A program made the position numbers and the translations under genes. A stretch of DNA of 9,907 bases from Chloroflexota bacterium (GTDB taxonomy: Bacteria > Chloroflexota > Anaerolineae > UBA1429): assembly GCA_012513725.1 (NCBI GenBank), contig JAAZBQ010000371.1:1-9907 (forward strand), given 5' to 3'. Within the stretch, counting starts at the first letter, position 1. Every line of letters starts with the position of its first letter. Under the pieces are notes generated by a model, which worked only from the letters and a program-made list of their open reading frames with translations, did not search any database and was not told the DNA's origin. Shown piece by piece: positions 1 to 5,684 of the stretch.

Positions 1-834
1 GTTCAGGGAGGAGAAGAGGAGGTCCTCCAGTTCGCGCAGTTCGTTCACGTCGTGGAGCGGCCGCTCGTCCGCCGGAAGCCCTCCCGCGGCGCCGTTGTCC
101 CGCACCCCCTCGAGGGCCGAGACCAGGAACACCCGCCCCGGCTCCCTTCCCCACTGCCGGTCGATCGCCACTCGAAAGTCGGCGACGATCTCGTCCAACT
201 GCTCACGCGGCACGCGATCCACCATGTTCAGCACCGGCGTCACCGCACCATCGGGCAGGTGCCGGACGTAGGGCTCGAGGAACGCGATGTTATCCAGCAT
301 CTTGGGGTTCTGGACGGGAAAGACGGCCAGGACGAGGTCGGCGCGCTCCAGCACACGGGCGAGAAGCCGCTGGTTCTCGGGGAGGGTGTTCGTGTCGGGC
401 GTATCCACCAGGAGGAACGACTCGAGCGGCCGGGCGTCGGCGGCCACATGCACCTCGGCGGCGCCGTCGCCCAGGTGCTCCAAGAGGTGCTCGGCGTCGG
501 ATCGCGCGGCGGCGTACACCACCACCTCCCGGGTGGTGGGCCGCTGCAGCCCCGTGCGCGAGAGCTCCCGGCCGGCTAGGGCGTTCAAAAGCGTGGACTT
601 GCCCGCCCCCGAGGGCCCCGCGATGGCCACCACCAGCTTACGATCCCAGGCGTCGGCCAGCTCGCGGACCTTGCCGCGGAGCCAGTCCAGTTCCGCCAGG
701 AGCATCCTGGCTGGGCGCCAATCGGGCGCCTGTTGGAGTTGCTCCTCGAGGGAGTCCATCTCCGCCTCGATGTACGCCAGCGCGCCGGCGCTGCGCATGG
801 CCAGGGCGTCGGGAGCCTGCTGCGATCCGTTCAT
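1..834 (-). CDS. Dynamin-like/YfjP-like GTPase, 3' end cut by window edge
   Basis: P-loop GTPase; 278 codons are visible from the ATG at 834 and the reading frame is still open at the left edge. A helical N-terminus (about residues 1-65) precedes the G domain. The motifs seen are G1 GPSGAGKS (73-80), switch threonines T100/T101, G3 DTPD (144-147), a G4-like NMVD (203-206, Lys replaced by Met) and a G5-like SAL (239-241). Such proteins hydrolyse GTP and often act at membranes or on ribosomes; the part that would show which is missing. The start is well supported: GGGGAGGG lies 6 nt upstream, and the ATG overlaps the TGA of the preceding gene as ATGA, so translation is probably coupled. The block Q-R-P-T-T-R after the P-loop resembles the GTPases annotated as YfjP or 50S-ribosome-binding in Actinobacteria. 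The family is fairly sure; the cellular role is unknown. Confidence 0.85.
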   Translation of the reverse strand, partial: MNGSQQAPDALAMRSAGALAYIEAEMDSLEEQLQQAPDWRPARMLLAELDWLRGKVRELADAWDRKLVVAIAGPSGAGKSTLLNALAGRELSRTGLQRPTTREVVVYAAARSDAEHLLEHLGDGAAEVHVAADARPLESFLLVDTPDTNTLPENQRLLARVLERADLVLAVFPVQNPKMLDNIAFLEPYVRHLPDGAVTPVLNMVDRVPREQLDEIVADFRVAIDRQWGREPGRVFLVSALEGVRDNGAAGGLPADERPLHDVNELRELEDLLFSSLN

Positions 835-2810
835 CGTGCGCCCTCCCCGGGGGCGTGTGGCGCCGCGTCGAGGGCGCTCAGGGCCGCCCGCACCTGGGCC
901 AAGCGCGGGTCATCGGGCGTCGGGATCCCCTCGAGCGCCTCGAGCGCTGGCCGGCAGACGGTACGGGCGTACGTGTCGACGATGGCGCCGGCCCGCCGCT
1001 CCAGCCATACCCGGAACACCGGCGTGATCATGGCCTCCAGCTGCTTGCGCTCCTCATCGCTGAGGCCGGCCGAGGCGGGAATGGAGACCAGCGCCCAGAG
1101 GTCGTTCACACCGAACAGGCCCTCGATCTGGATCCAGATCCCCGCGCCGGCCACCGGATTGGCGGTGAGCAACGTGTACGACACGCCCAGGAGCGGCGGC
1201 AGGGCCGAGAGCGACGCAAAGAACAGCTCGCGGAGGCGCTGCCCGAAGGGCATCTCGGAGCGAAAGCCCCGCACCTGCTCGCGCAGTTCCTCGGTGACGC
1301 CCTCGGGCAGCCCGACGAGATCGGGCACCTCGGCGCGGAGGGTGCGGGTGATCGCCTCCCAGTCCTGGTTCAGCAGGGCCTCCTCTTCCCGCTGCACGGC
1401 CTGCGGCACGGGGACGTGGAGGTTGTAGGCGCCCCCGCCCAGGGACTCCACGGTGGAGCCGTCAGACACGGCCGCGCGGGCCGCCCGATAGAGGTCGTCC
1501 CCCTCACCAACCCGAACGATCAAGTGGTCGTCCACGAGGCGGTTGCGCAGGGCGTTGGCGGCCTCCAGGAGCGAGCGGCCCAGTTCTGCGTGGAGGTCGC
1601 GGGGCGGCGGGGGCGGCTCGGCGGCGCCGGACCATTCCGCTACCCGCCGGGCCAGGCCCTGGGCCGCACGCAGCGGCGCGCCGACCACCCGCCCGGTGCC
1701 GCGCAGGATGCGGATGTGGGTGGGGCTGGTCTCCAGAAAGAGTCTGGTGGCCAGCGAGACCGCCTCGTTGACCGGAAAGGCGCTCAGCGCCTCGACGGCG
1801 TGCTGGGTCATCACGTGCTCGAGGGCCCGGCGGTAGAGCGCCGCCTGCCGGGCAGCCGCGTCCACGGCGTGCAGGTCGTCCGCGGCGCCCTCGCGGATGG
1901 TGGCCAGGTCGCCGGAAAACGCGTGGCGCTTGATCGCCGCTACGTCGAGATCTGCCAGGAGCGTCTCCAGTGGCCGTCCGGCGGTCACCTCGCCGATCGG
2001 CTCCAGTGTGGGCAGGCCCTGCCCCAGAGCCACCGCGTCGGACTCGTGGGAGCGATAGACGCCCACCACGTGGGCGGGGAATCCGTCCCGTTCGCCCTCA
2101 CCGCCATACAGGCGCTGCCCCACCACCCGGCAGTGCTCGAGCACCTCGGCGTCGGGCGCCGCCCGGGAGATACGGTACACCAGGACGATCGGCCGTCCCC
2201 CGATCCCGCCGACCATCTCGGCCATAAAGCGGGTGTTGGAGAGGTTGTTGTACACCGTGTTGGTGAACACATAGACGATCACCTCGGCAGTGCGCAGGAT
2301 CGGCTCGGCGCGCTCGCGGTTCACCAGGCGGCCACCCTCACCGGTGTCAAAGTCGGGCGTGTCGATGTACAGGAGCGAACGGGGCACCGCCTCGGACGTC
2401 GCATAGAGCGGTGGGCCCGGCGTCACGGTGTCCTCGGGGCGCTCCCACGGCACCGGCCGCTCGCCGAGGCGATGGAGGAGCGCCTCGGCCACCTCGGGCC
2501 CCGAAAGGACTTCCGGATGGCCCACCAACATGACCCGGGTGGTGAGGCCGGCGCGAAAGCCCACCTGGGAGAGGGGTCGGCCCGACAGGAGGTTCAGCAG
2601 GGTGGACTTGCCCGTGCTGCCCCCCCCACAGATGCCCACCAGGAGCACGGGCAAGGAAAAGTCGATGGCGGGGAGGACCGTGTGGCGAAGGCGATCCAGC
2701 CAGGGACGGCGCGCATCGGGCGGGGCGCCGGCGCCCGCCGACAGCGCGGGCAGCACCTCGCTCAAGACGCGCAGGCTGTCTCGCAGGCTCTCATAGTCAC
2801 GTTGCGGCAT
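831..2810 (-). CDS. Large dynamin-like GTPase with C-terminal hydrophobic segment
   Basis: 659-residue protein, first gene of a two-GTPase operon. The G domain follows a short helical N-terminus: G1 GGGSTGKS at 62-69, switch threonines T90/T91 and G3 DTPD at 150-153. The strand that should end in the NKxD guanine-specificity box reads VLVYRIS (209-215), so G4 is absent or much altered. A long helical region follows, with a run of prolines near 398-402, and then a hydrophobic stretch (about 528-584) that could dip into or cross the membrane, as in bacterial dynamin-like proteins. A final helical segment ends the protein. I chose the ATG at 2810 because GAGGGG lies 8 nt upstream of it; a GTG at 2819 is in frame but sits inside that Shine-Dalgarno site. 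Its TGA overlaps the next GTPase gene by 4 nt. Membrane remodelling, stress protection or cell division are all possible roles; none is shown. Confidence 0.85.
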   Translation of the reverse strand: MPQRDYESLRDSLRVLSEVLPALSAGAGAPPDARRPWLDRLRHTVLPAIDFSLPVLLVGICGGGSTGKSTLLNLLSGRPLSQVGFRAGLTTRVMLVGHPEVLSGPEVAEALLHRLGERPVPWERPEDTVTPGPPLYATSEAVPRSLLYIDTPDFDTGEGGRLVNRERAEPILRTAEVIVYVFTNTVYNNLSNTRFMAEMVGGIGGRPIVLVYRISRAAPDAEVLEHCRVVGQRLYGGEGERDGFPAHVVGVYRSHESDAVALGQGLPTLEPIGEVTAGRPLETLLADLDVAAIKRHAFSGDLATIREGAADDLHAVDAAARQAALYRRALEHVMTQHAVEALSAFPVNEAVSLATRLFLETSPTHIRILRGTGRVVGAPLRAAQGLARRVAEWSGAAEPPPPPRDLHAELGRSLLEAANALRNRLVDDHLIVRVGEGDDLYRAARAAVSDGSTVESLGGGAYNLHVPVPQAVQREEEALLNQDWEAITRTLRAEVPDLVGLPEGVTEELREQVRGFRSEMPFGQRLRELFFASLSALPPLLGVSYTLLTANPVAGAGIWIQIEGLFGVNDLWALVSIPASAGLSDEERKQLEAMITPVFRVWLERRAGAIVDTYARTVCRPALEALEGIPTPDDPRLAQVRAALSALDAAPHAPGEGAR

Positions 2811-2824
2811 ACAACTCACCCCTC
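2811..2824 (-). promoter_or_regulatory. Ribosome binding site that decides the GTPase start
   Basis: On the minus strand GAGGGG (2824-2819) stands 8 nt before the ATG at 2810. The alternative GTG start (2819-2817) overlaps this element and would have no usable site of its own. This favours the shorter 659-residue product. Confidence 0.6.
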
Positions 2825-2831
2825 GGGGGTT

Positions 2832-2860
2832 AGTATAGTGCCGGCCCCCGCCGGCACCAA
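2832..2860 (-). promoter_or_regulatory. Predicted sigma70-type promoter for the GTPase operon
   Basis: Minus strand: a -35-like TTGGTG (2860-2855), a 17-bp spacer and a -10 TATACT (2837-2832). Transcription would start near 2825, giving a very short 5' leader before the ATG at 2810. The spacing and -10 are good and the -35 is only half consensus. It points away from the promoter at 2892-2921, so the 226-bp gap between the genes is a divergent promoter region. Confidence 0.5.
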
Positions 2861-2891
2861 GTGCCCGCGCCGATCCTCGCCGGGCAGATCG

Positions 2892-2921
2892 TTGACGGCG
2901 CGTCGGGTTCCAGAGTACACT
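2892..2921 (+). promoter_or_regulatory. Predicted promoter for the secreted-protein gene
   Basis: TTGACG (2892-2897), an 18-bp spacer and TACACT (2916-2921). The -35 matches consensus at 5 of 6 bases and the -10 at 4 of 6. The start would be near 2928, leaving about 110 nt of untranslated leader before the ATG at 3037. An inverted repeat covers the -10. Confidence 0.45.
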
Positions 2922-2924
2922 CTG
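2911..2924. promoter_or_regulatory. Inverted repeat over the -10, candidate operator
   Basis: CAGAGT-ac-ACTCTG: two perfect 6-bp arms around a 2-bp spacer, lying across the predicted -10 (2916-2921) of the plus-strand promoter. A dimeric regulator bound here would block RNA polymerase. No regulator gene lies in the window and I see no second copy. Confidence 0.3.
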
Positions 2925-3036
2925 CGCTCATGCGGACGCCGACCATGCCACCAAGACGGCGCCCGTGGACATCATGGCAGAGGGTTTGCGGCCCATTCAC
3001 TCCATCCACGTCACGATGACAAAGGAGCAACCAGCA

Positions 3037-3759
3037 ATGTCGCATCGTTCCTCTCTAGATGGACCACCTGCCAGGTGGTCGCGCGCAGCGCGCAACGCCG
3101 CTCTGTTGGCGCTGCTCGTCGCGGTGCTCTCCTGGGGCTGGCTGGCCGCCGCCGCCCAGGCCAACTACGCCGTCAGACTGCCGCTGATCCTGGGCGGGGG
3201 TGCGGCGCCCTCGGGCGTCACGCCTGGCCCGACGGCGATTCCCGATCCCACGGCGATTCCCGATCCCACGGCCATTCCCGATCCCACGGCCATTCCCGAT
3301 CCCACGGCCATTCCCGATCCCACGGCCATTCCCGATCCCACGGCGATTCCCGATCCGACGGCGACTCCCGATCCCACGCCCGGGGGACCGGGGGACGTCC
3401 CCCAGTGGCTGCTCGGCAGCTGGGACCGTTCCCTGTTGGCGGGCAACCAGGGGGTACAGACCGTGTACGAGTTCTTTGGCGATGGGACCTTTGACAAGGT
3501 CGTTGTCGCGATCATCTCGTCCTCTAGCTACGGCGTCAACGTCTTTGAGGGCAAGTACCGGGTATCGGGAAATAGGATCACCCTGTACGACCAGATGCGG
3601 GGCAGCCAGATGGCCTCGTCGTGGGACGAGGTCTACGCGATCCTGGCGGATCCGCCCGCCAAGGACACTCCGCTGGAGGATTCCGAGCACACATTCAGCC
3701 GCACCGCCGAGGGGAATCTCCTGCTCGACGACCTCGAGTTCTCGCGCTTGCTGCCCTAA
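3037..3759 (+). CDS. Exported protein with Pro-rich repeat linker and lipocalin-like C-terminal domain
   Basis: 240-residue protein of unknown function. A basic N-terminus (residues 1-19) and a hydrophobic core (about 20-40) form a signal peptide with likely cleavage after A-Q-A at 41-43; an uncleaved anchor is also possible. The mature part opens with VRLPLIL (46-52), a feature I associate with Chloroflexota secreted proteins. Eight copies of P-T-A-I-P-D (65-112, the last P-T-A-T-P-D) form a rigid linker. The C-terminal domain (about 118-240) begins W-L-L-G-S-W and has alternating strands with G-D-G-T-F and G-K-Y-R-V-S-G-N-R-I-T-L-Y, the pattern of small lipocalin-like beta-barrels that bind hydrophobic ligands. 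I see no cysteine, so it is not a lipoprotein. The start at 3037 has AAAGGAG about 9 nt upstream; an earlier in-frame ATG at 2965 would bury the signal peptide. The gene appears to be transcribed alone. Confidence 0.8.
   Translation: MSHRSSLDGPPARWSRAARNAALLALLVAVLSWGWLAAAAQANYAVRLPLILGGGAAPSGVTPGPTAIPDPTAIPDPTAIPDPTAIPDPTAIPDPTAIPDPTAIPDPTATPDPTPGGPGDVPQWLLGSWDRSLLAGNQGVQTVYEFFGDGTFDKVVVAIISSSSYGVNVFEGKYRVSGNRITLYDQMRGSQMASSWDEVYAILADPPAKDTPLEDSEHTFSRTAEGNLLLDDLEFSRLLP
3229..3372 (+). repeat. Eight tandem 18-bp repeats coding P-T-A-I-P-D
   Basis: Eight in-frame 18-bp units. Units 3-6 are identical (CCCACGGCCATTCCCGAT). Units 2 and 7 carry GCG in place of GCC; units 1 and 8 carry CCG at the start as well as GCG, and unit 8 also has ACT (Thr) for ATT (Ile). 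The variants are thus arranged almost symmetrically around an identical core, as expected if the core grew by slippage or unequal crossing-over. Copy number probably varies between strains. Confidence 0.95.
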
Positions 3760-3762
3760 GGG

Positions 3763-3788
3763 GCACTCGCGCCCGGTCACGCGAGCGC
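3763..3788 (+). terminator. Possible weak terminator hairpin after the secreted-protein gene
   Basis: CTCGCG (3766-3771) pairs with CGCGAG (3780-3785) across an 8-nt loop, with two more pairs after one mismatch (3763-3764 with 3787-3788). It starts a few bases after the stop codon but has no T-run, so it is at best an inefficient or factor-assisted terminator. Confidence 0.3.
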
Positions 3789-3802
3789 GGTATATCGCAT
3801 GC

Positions 3803-3831
3803 TTGACACTGCCGCACCCATCTGATATGAT
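3803..3831 (+). promoter_or_regulatory. Consensus sigma70 promoter for the synthase leader
   Basis: TTGACA (3803-3808), exactly 17 bp, then TATGAT (3826-3831). The -35 is perfect and the -10 is 5 of 6, the best promoter in the window. Transcription should start near 3838, about 270 nt before the synthase ATG at 4110. A strong promoter followed by a long structured leader suggests control after initiation. Confidence 0.8.
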
Positions 3832-3848
3832 GTCCATTAATTGGTGGC

Positions 3849-3871
3849 AAAGGCGCCCTTCGGGCGCCTTT
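3849..3871 (+). promoter_or_regulatory. Strong hairpin at the 5' end of the leader RNA
   Basis: AAAGGCGCCC pairs with GGGCGCCTTT, a 10-bp perfect stem with a 3-nt loop that begins about 12 nt after the predicted transcription start. The A-run before and the short T-run after (TTTCAT) make it resemble a weak bidirectional terminator. It could protect the 5' end, act as a first attenuator, or be the terminator of the upstream gene that the promoter has moved next to. Confidence 0.55.
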
Positions 3872-3893
3872 CATGCTTCCAGGAGACCACCAC

Positions 3894-3977
3894 ATGACGA
3901 CGGCCCGCACCGGCTCGGACCAACTTACCACGGCCATCGCCTTCAGGCCGAGGCCGCCTCGCACCCCGAGCGGCTAA
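3894..3977 (+). CDS. Putative 27-residue leader peptide
   Basis: Short ORF starting at ATG 3894 and ending at TAA 3975-3977, with AGGAG (3881-3885) 8 nt upstream, which is ideal spacing. The product is rich in Thr (6 of 27: residues 2, 3, 6, 12, 13, 24) and its second half is Arg/Pro-rich (R-P-R-P-P-R at 18-23). It has one Leu and one Ile and no Val, so it is not a classic branched-chain amino acid leader. It lies between a strong promoter and a U-tailed terminator ahead of the synthase gene, and an alternative RNA helix begins directly after its stop codon; that placement is the main reason for calling it. The Pro-Pro motif could slow ribosomes. No homolog is known to me, and it may be a chance ORF. 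Confidence 0.45.
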   Translation: MTTARTGSDQLTTAIAFRPRPPRTPSG

Positions 3978-4031
3978 CCGGGTCGGTTTCCTGTACGCTG
4001 TCACCGTTGACAGGCCAGCATCCAGACCCGG
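3978..4031 (+). promoter_or_regulatory. Candidate antiterminator helix
   Basis: CCGGGTC (3978-3984), directly after the leader ORF stop, is the perfect complement of GACCCGG (4025-4031), which lies in the loop of the following terminator. Inside this span CTGTCA-CCGT-TGACAG (3998-4013) makes a second hairpin, whose last two bases belong to the terminator's 5' arm. The outer helix would form before the terminator's 3' arm is made. A ribosome sitting at the stop codon would cover 3978-3984 and leave the terminator free to form. The first arm can also form a small local hairpin (AACCG-GGT-CGGTT, 3976-3988). Confidence 0.4.
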
Positions 4032-4044
4032 GGCTGGCCTTTTT
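4012..4044 (+). terminator. Intrinsic terminator inside the synthase leader (attenuator)
   Basis: AGGCCAGC (4012-4019) pairs with GCTGGCCT (4033-4040), followed by a run of five T (4040-4044). A further CC/GG pair can stack after a 2-nt bulge. It lies 65 nt before the synthase ATG and about 175 nt after the predicted transcription start, with no full-size gene between. Its likely role is therefore to stop transcription early rather than to end an upstream gene. Confidence 0.7.
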
Positions 4045-4109
4045 GCTACCTCAGCGCTGCCACATACCGAGGCTCAGGAGTTCATCCGCGCAGAGAAGAG
4101 GAGACGCAG

Positions 4110-5516
4110 ATGCTAGAGTTCAGCAAACGCTCGCACCTTCTGGAGCAGAGAGAATATTCCTACGAACTCCAGGACGTCGATGAGCCTCACCTGTACAGGC
4201 ACCTGTATAGCTACGATGAGGTGCCCAAGATCCCGTTCAACCACCGGCACGTGCCGATGTACACGCCGGAGACCCTGTATATCACCGATACGACCTTTCG
4301 CGACGGCCAGCAGGCCCGCGAGCCGTACACCGTCGAGCAGGTCGTCCAGCTGTTCAAGTTCCTCCACGAGCTGGGCGGGCCCAAGGGCATCATCCGCCAG
4401 AGCGAGTTCTTTCTCTACAGCGAGAGGGATCGCCAGGCGGTGAATGCCTGCCGCAGCCTGGGGTACGAGTTCCCCGAGATCACGGCCTGGATCCGCGCCC
4501 GGCACGAGGATTTCCTCCTCGTCAAGGAGATGGGCATCGCGGAGACCGGCATCCTGGCGTCCTGCTCGGACTATCACATCTTCAAGAAGCTGAACATGAC
4601 CCGGCGCCAGGCGATGGACCAGTTCCTGGGCGTGGTCAAGGACGCTCTGGAGATCGGCGTGCGGCCGCGGGTACACCTCGAGGACCTCACCCGGGCCGAC
4701 TATTACGGCTTTGTCCTGCCGCTGGCCACTGCCCTGCGCTCGCTGGCCGACGAGAGCGGCATCCCGATCAAAATCCGCGCCTGCGACACGATGGGTTACG
4801 GCATCTCGTACCCGGGCGTGGCGCTCCCGCGGAGCGTGCCGGGCATCGCCTACGGCCTGCACCACTATGCCGGCTTTGCCAGCGAGCTCCTCGAGTGGCA
4901 CGGACACAACGACTTTCACCGGGCCGTGGTGAACGCCGGAACCGCCTGGCTGTACGGCATCTCGGGCGTGAACTGCACCCTGCTGGGGATCGGCGAGCGC
5001 GCCGGCAACACCCCGCTCGAGGCGATGGTGTTCGAGTACGCCGCCCTGCGCGGCACCACCGATGGGATGCAGACCCAGGTGATCTCGGAGATCGCCGACT
5101 ATTACCAGACCGAGCTGGGCTACGAGATCCCGCCCATGACGCCGCTGGTGGGTGCCGACTTTAACACCACCCGCGCCGGCATCCACGCCGACGGCCTGCT
5201 CAAGGACGAGGAGATCTATAACATCTTTGACACCAACGCCCTCTTGAACCGCCCGGTGCGGGTGTTGGTGAACCAGTCTTCCGGGGCCGCCGGGCTCACC
5301 CACTGGATGAACTCGTACTATGGCCTGCGGAACGGGCGCGAGTTGGACAAGCGGGACCCGCGCCTCAAGCCGCTCCTAGAGTGGATCAGCGCCGAGTACG
5401 AGGGTGGCCGCCAGACGGTGATGGGCGATGGGGAACTGGCCCAGGCGCTGCGCACCCTGGCGCCCGACCTGCATGTCGAGATCGCCGGCGCCGAGGCCGC
5501 CGCGCAGGCGGAGTAG
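4110..5516 (+). CDS. DRE-TIM metallolyase: 2-isopropylmalate/homocitrate/(Re)-citrate synthase family
   Basis: 468 residues. Enzymes of this family condense acetyl-CoA with a 2-oxo acid in the cytoplasm on a divalent metal. The N-terminal signature D-T-T-F-R-D-G-Q-Q (60-68) supplies the metal-binding Asp and catalytic Arg, and the H-G-H-N-D motif (264-268) supplies the two metal-binding His. G-I-G-E-R-A-G-N (293-300) and R-A-G-I-H-A-D-G (355-362) match the end of the barrel and the following subdomain. There is no room for the C-terminal leucine-sensing domain of LeuA. The long N-terminal lead (Y-R-H-L-Y-S-Y ... P-M-Y, 29-51) and blocks such as I-R-Q-S-E-F-F-L-Y-S recall a subgroup often annotated as 2-isopropylmalate synthase that, as I remember it, contains the (Re)-citrate synthases of Clostridium kluyveri and Dehalococcoides. 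The substrate is therefore open: oxaloacetate, 2-oxoisovalerate or 2-oxoglutarate. AAGAGGAG lies 6 nt before the ATG. No leuB, leuC or leuD is adjacent. Confidence 0.88.
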   Translation: MLEFSKRSHLLEQREYSYELQDVDEPHLYRHLYSYDEVPKIPFNHRHVPMYTPETLYITDTTFRDGQQAREPYTVEQVVQLFKFLHELGGPKGIIRQSEFFLYSERDRQAVNACRSLGYEFPEITAWIRARHEDFLLVKEMGIAETGILASCSDYHIFKKLNMTRRQAMDQFLGVVKDALEIGVRPRVHLEDLTRADYYGFVLPLATALRSLADESGIPIKIRACDTMGYGISYPGVALPRSVPGIAYGLHHYAGFASELLEWHGHNDFHRAVVNAGTAWLYGISGVNCTLLGIGERAGNTPLEAMVFEYAALRGTTDGMQTQVISEIADYYQTELGYEIPPMTPLVGADFNTTRAGIHADGLLKDEEIYNIFDTNALLNRPVRVLVNQSSGAAGLTHWMNSYYGLRNGRELDKRDPRLKPLLEWISAEYEGGRQTVMGDGELAQALRTLAPDLHVEIAGAEAAAQAE

Positions 5517-5548
5517 AGCGCGACGCAGACCTGTCGACCGACCAGAAA

Positions 5549-5580
5549 GAGCGGCCCCCGTGGGGCCGCTCCTTCGTTTG
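5549..5580 (+). terminator. Terminator hairpin after the synthase gene
   Basis: GAGCGGCCCC (5549-5558) pairs perfectly with GGGGCCGCTC (5562-5571) across a 3-nt loop, followed by the mildly T-rich CTTCGTTTG. It starts 33 nt after the synthase stop and precedes a new promoter, so it probably separates the two transcription units. Confidence 0.65.
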
Positions 5581-5613
5581 AGCCGCGACCCCCGGGGAGC
5601 GTGCACGGGCGCG

Positions 5614-5642
5614 TTGCAGGGGAGCGCGGCGCGTGGTATGCT
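5614..5642 (+). promoter_or_regulatory. Predicted promoter for the peptidase operon
   Basis: TTGCAG (5614-5619), a 17-bp spacer and TATGCT (5637-5642), just downstream of the synthase terminator. The start would fall near 5649, about 36 nt before the peptidase ATG. The match is moderate (3 of 6 and 4 of 6), but spacing and position are right. Confidence 0.45.
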
Positions 5643-5684
5643 CTTGCCGGCATCGGGCCTGCACGCAACGAGGGGAGAACATCC

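Noticed and set aside
2930..3019. Small ORF in the leader of the secreted-protein gene
   Set aside because: It ends just before that gene's ribosome binding site, but it has no Shine-Dalgarno site of its own and no recognisable product.
3229..3372. Short regular repeats as a possible CRISPR array
   Set aside because: The units abut with no spacers and are in frame inside a coding sequence; this is a protein repeat.
855..3494. Very long plus-strand open frame (879 codons) opposite the large GTPase
   Set aside because: It is the antisense of a gene with clear GTPase motifs and then reads the tandem repeat of the secreted-protein gene in the wrong frame. The product is low in complexity (Arg/Gly/His-rich) with no domain. 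Long antisense frames are expected at this GC content.
3838..4044. T-box riboswitch ahead of the synthase
   Set aside because: GGTGGCAA at 3843-3850 vaguely recalls the T-box sequence, but it lies only a few bases after the predicted transcription start, leaving no room for stem I, and the rest of the motif is missing.
4113..5303. 396-codon minus-strand open frame
   Set aside because: Antisense of the DRE-TIM synthase, whose catalytic motifs are intact.
5601..5684. Upstream in-frame start for the S9 peptidase (28 extra residues)
   Set aside because: The ATG at 5601 lies before the predicted promoter and has no ribosome binding site; the ATG at 5685 has a strong one.
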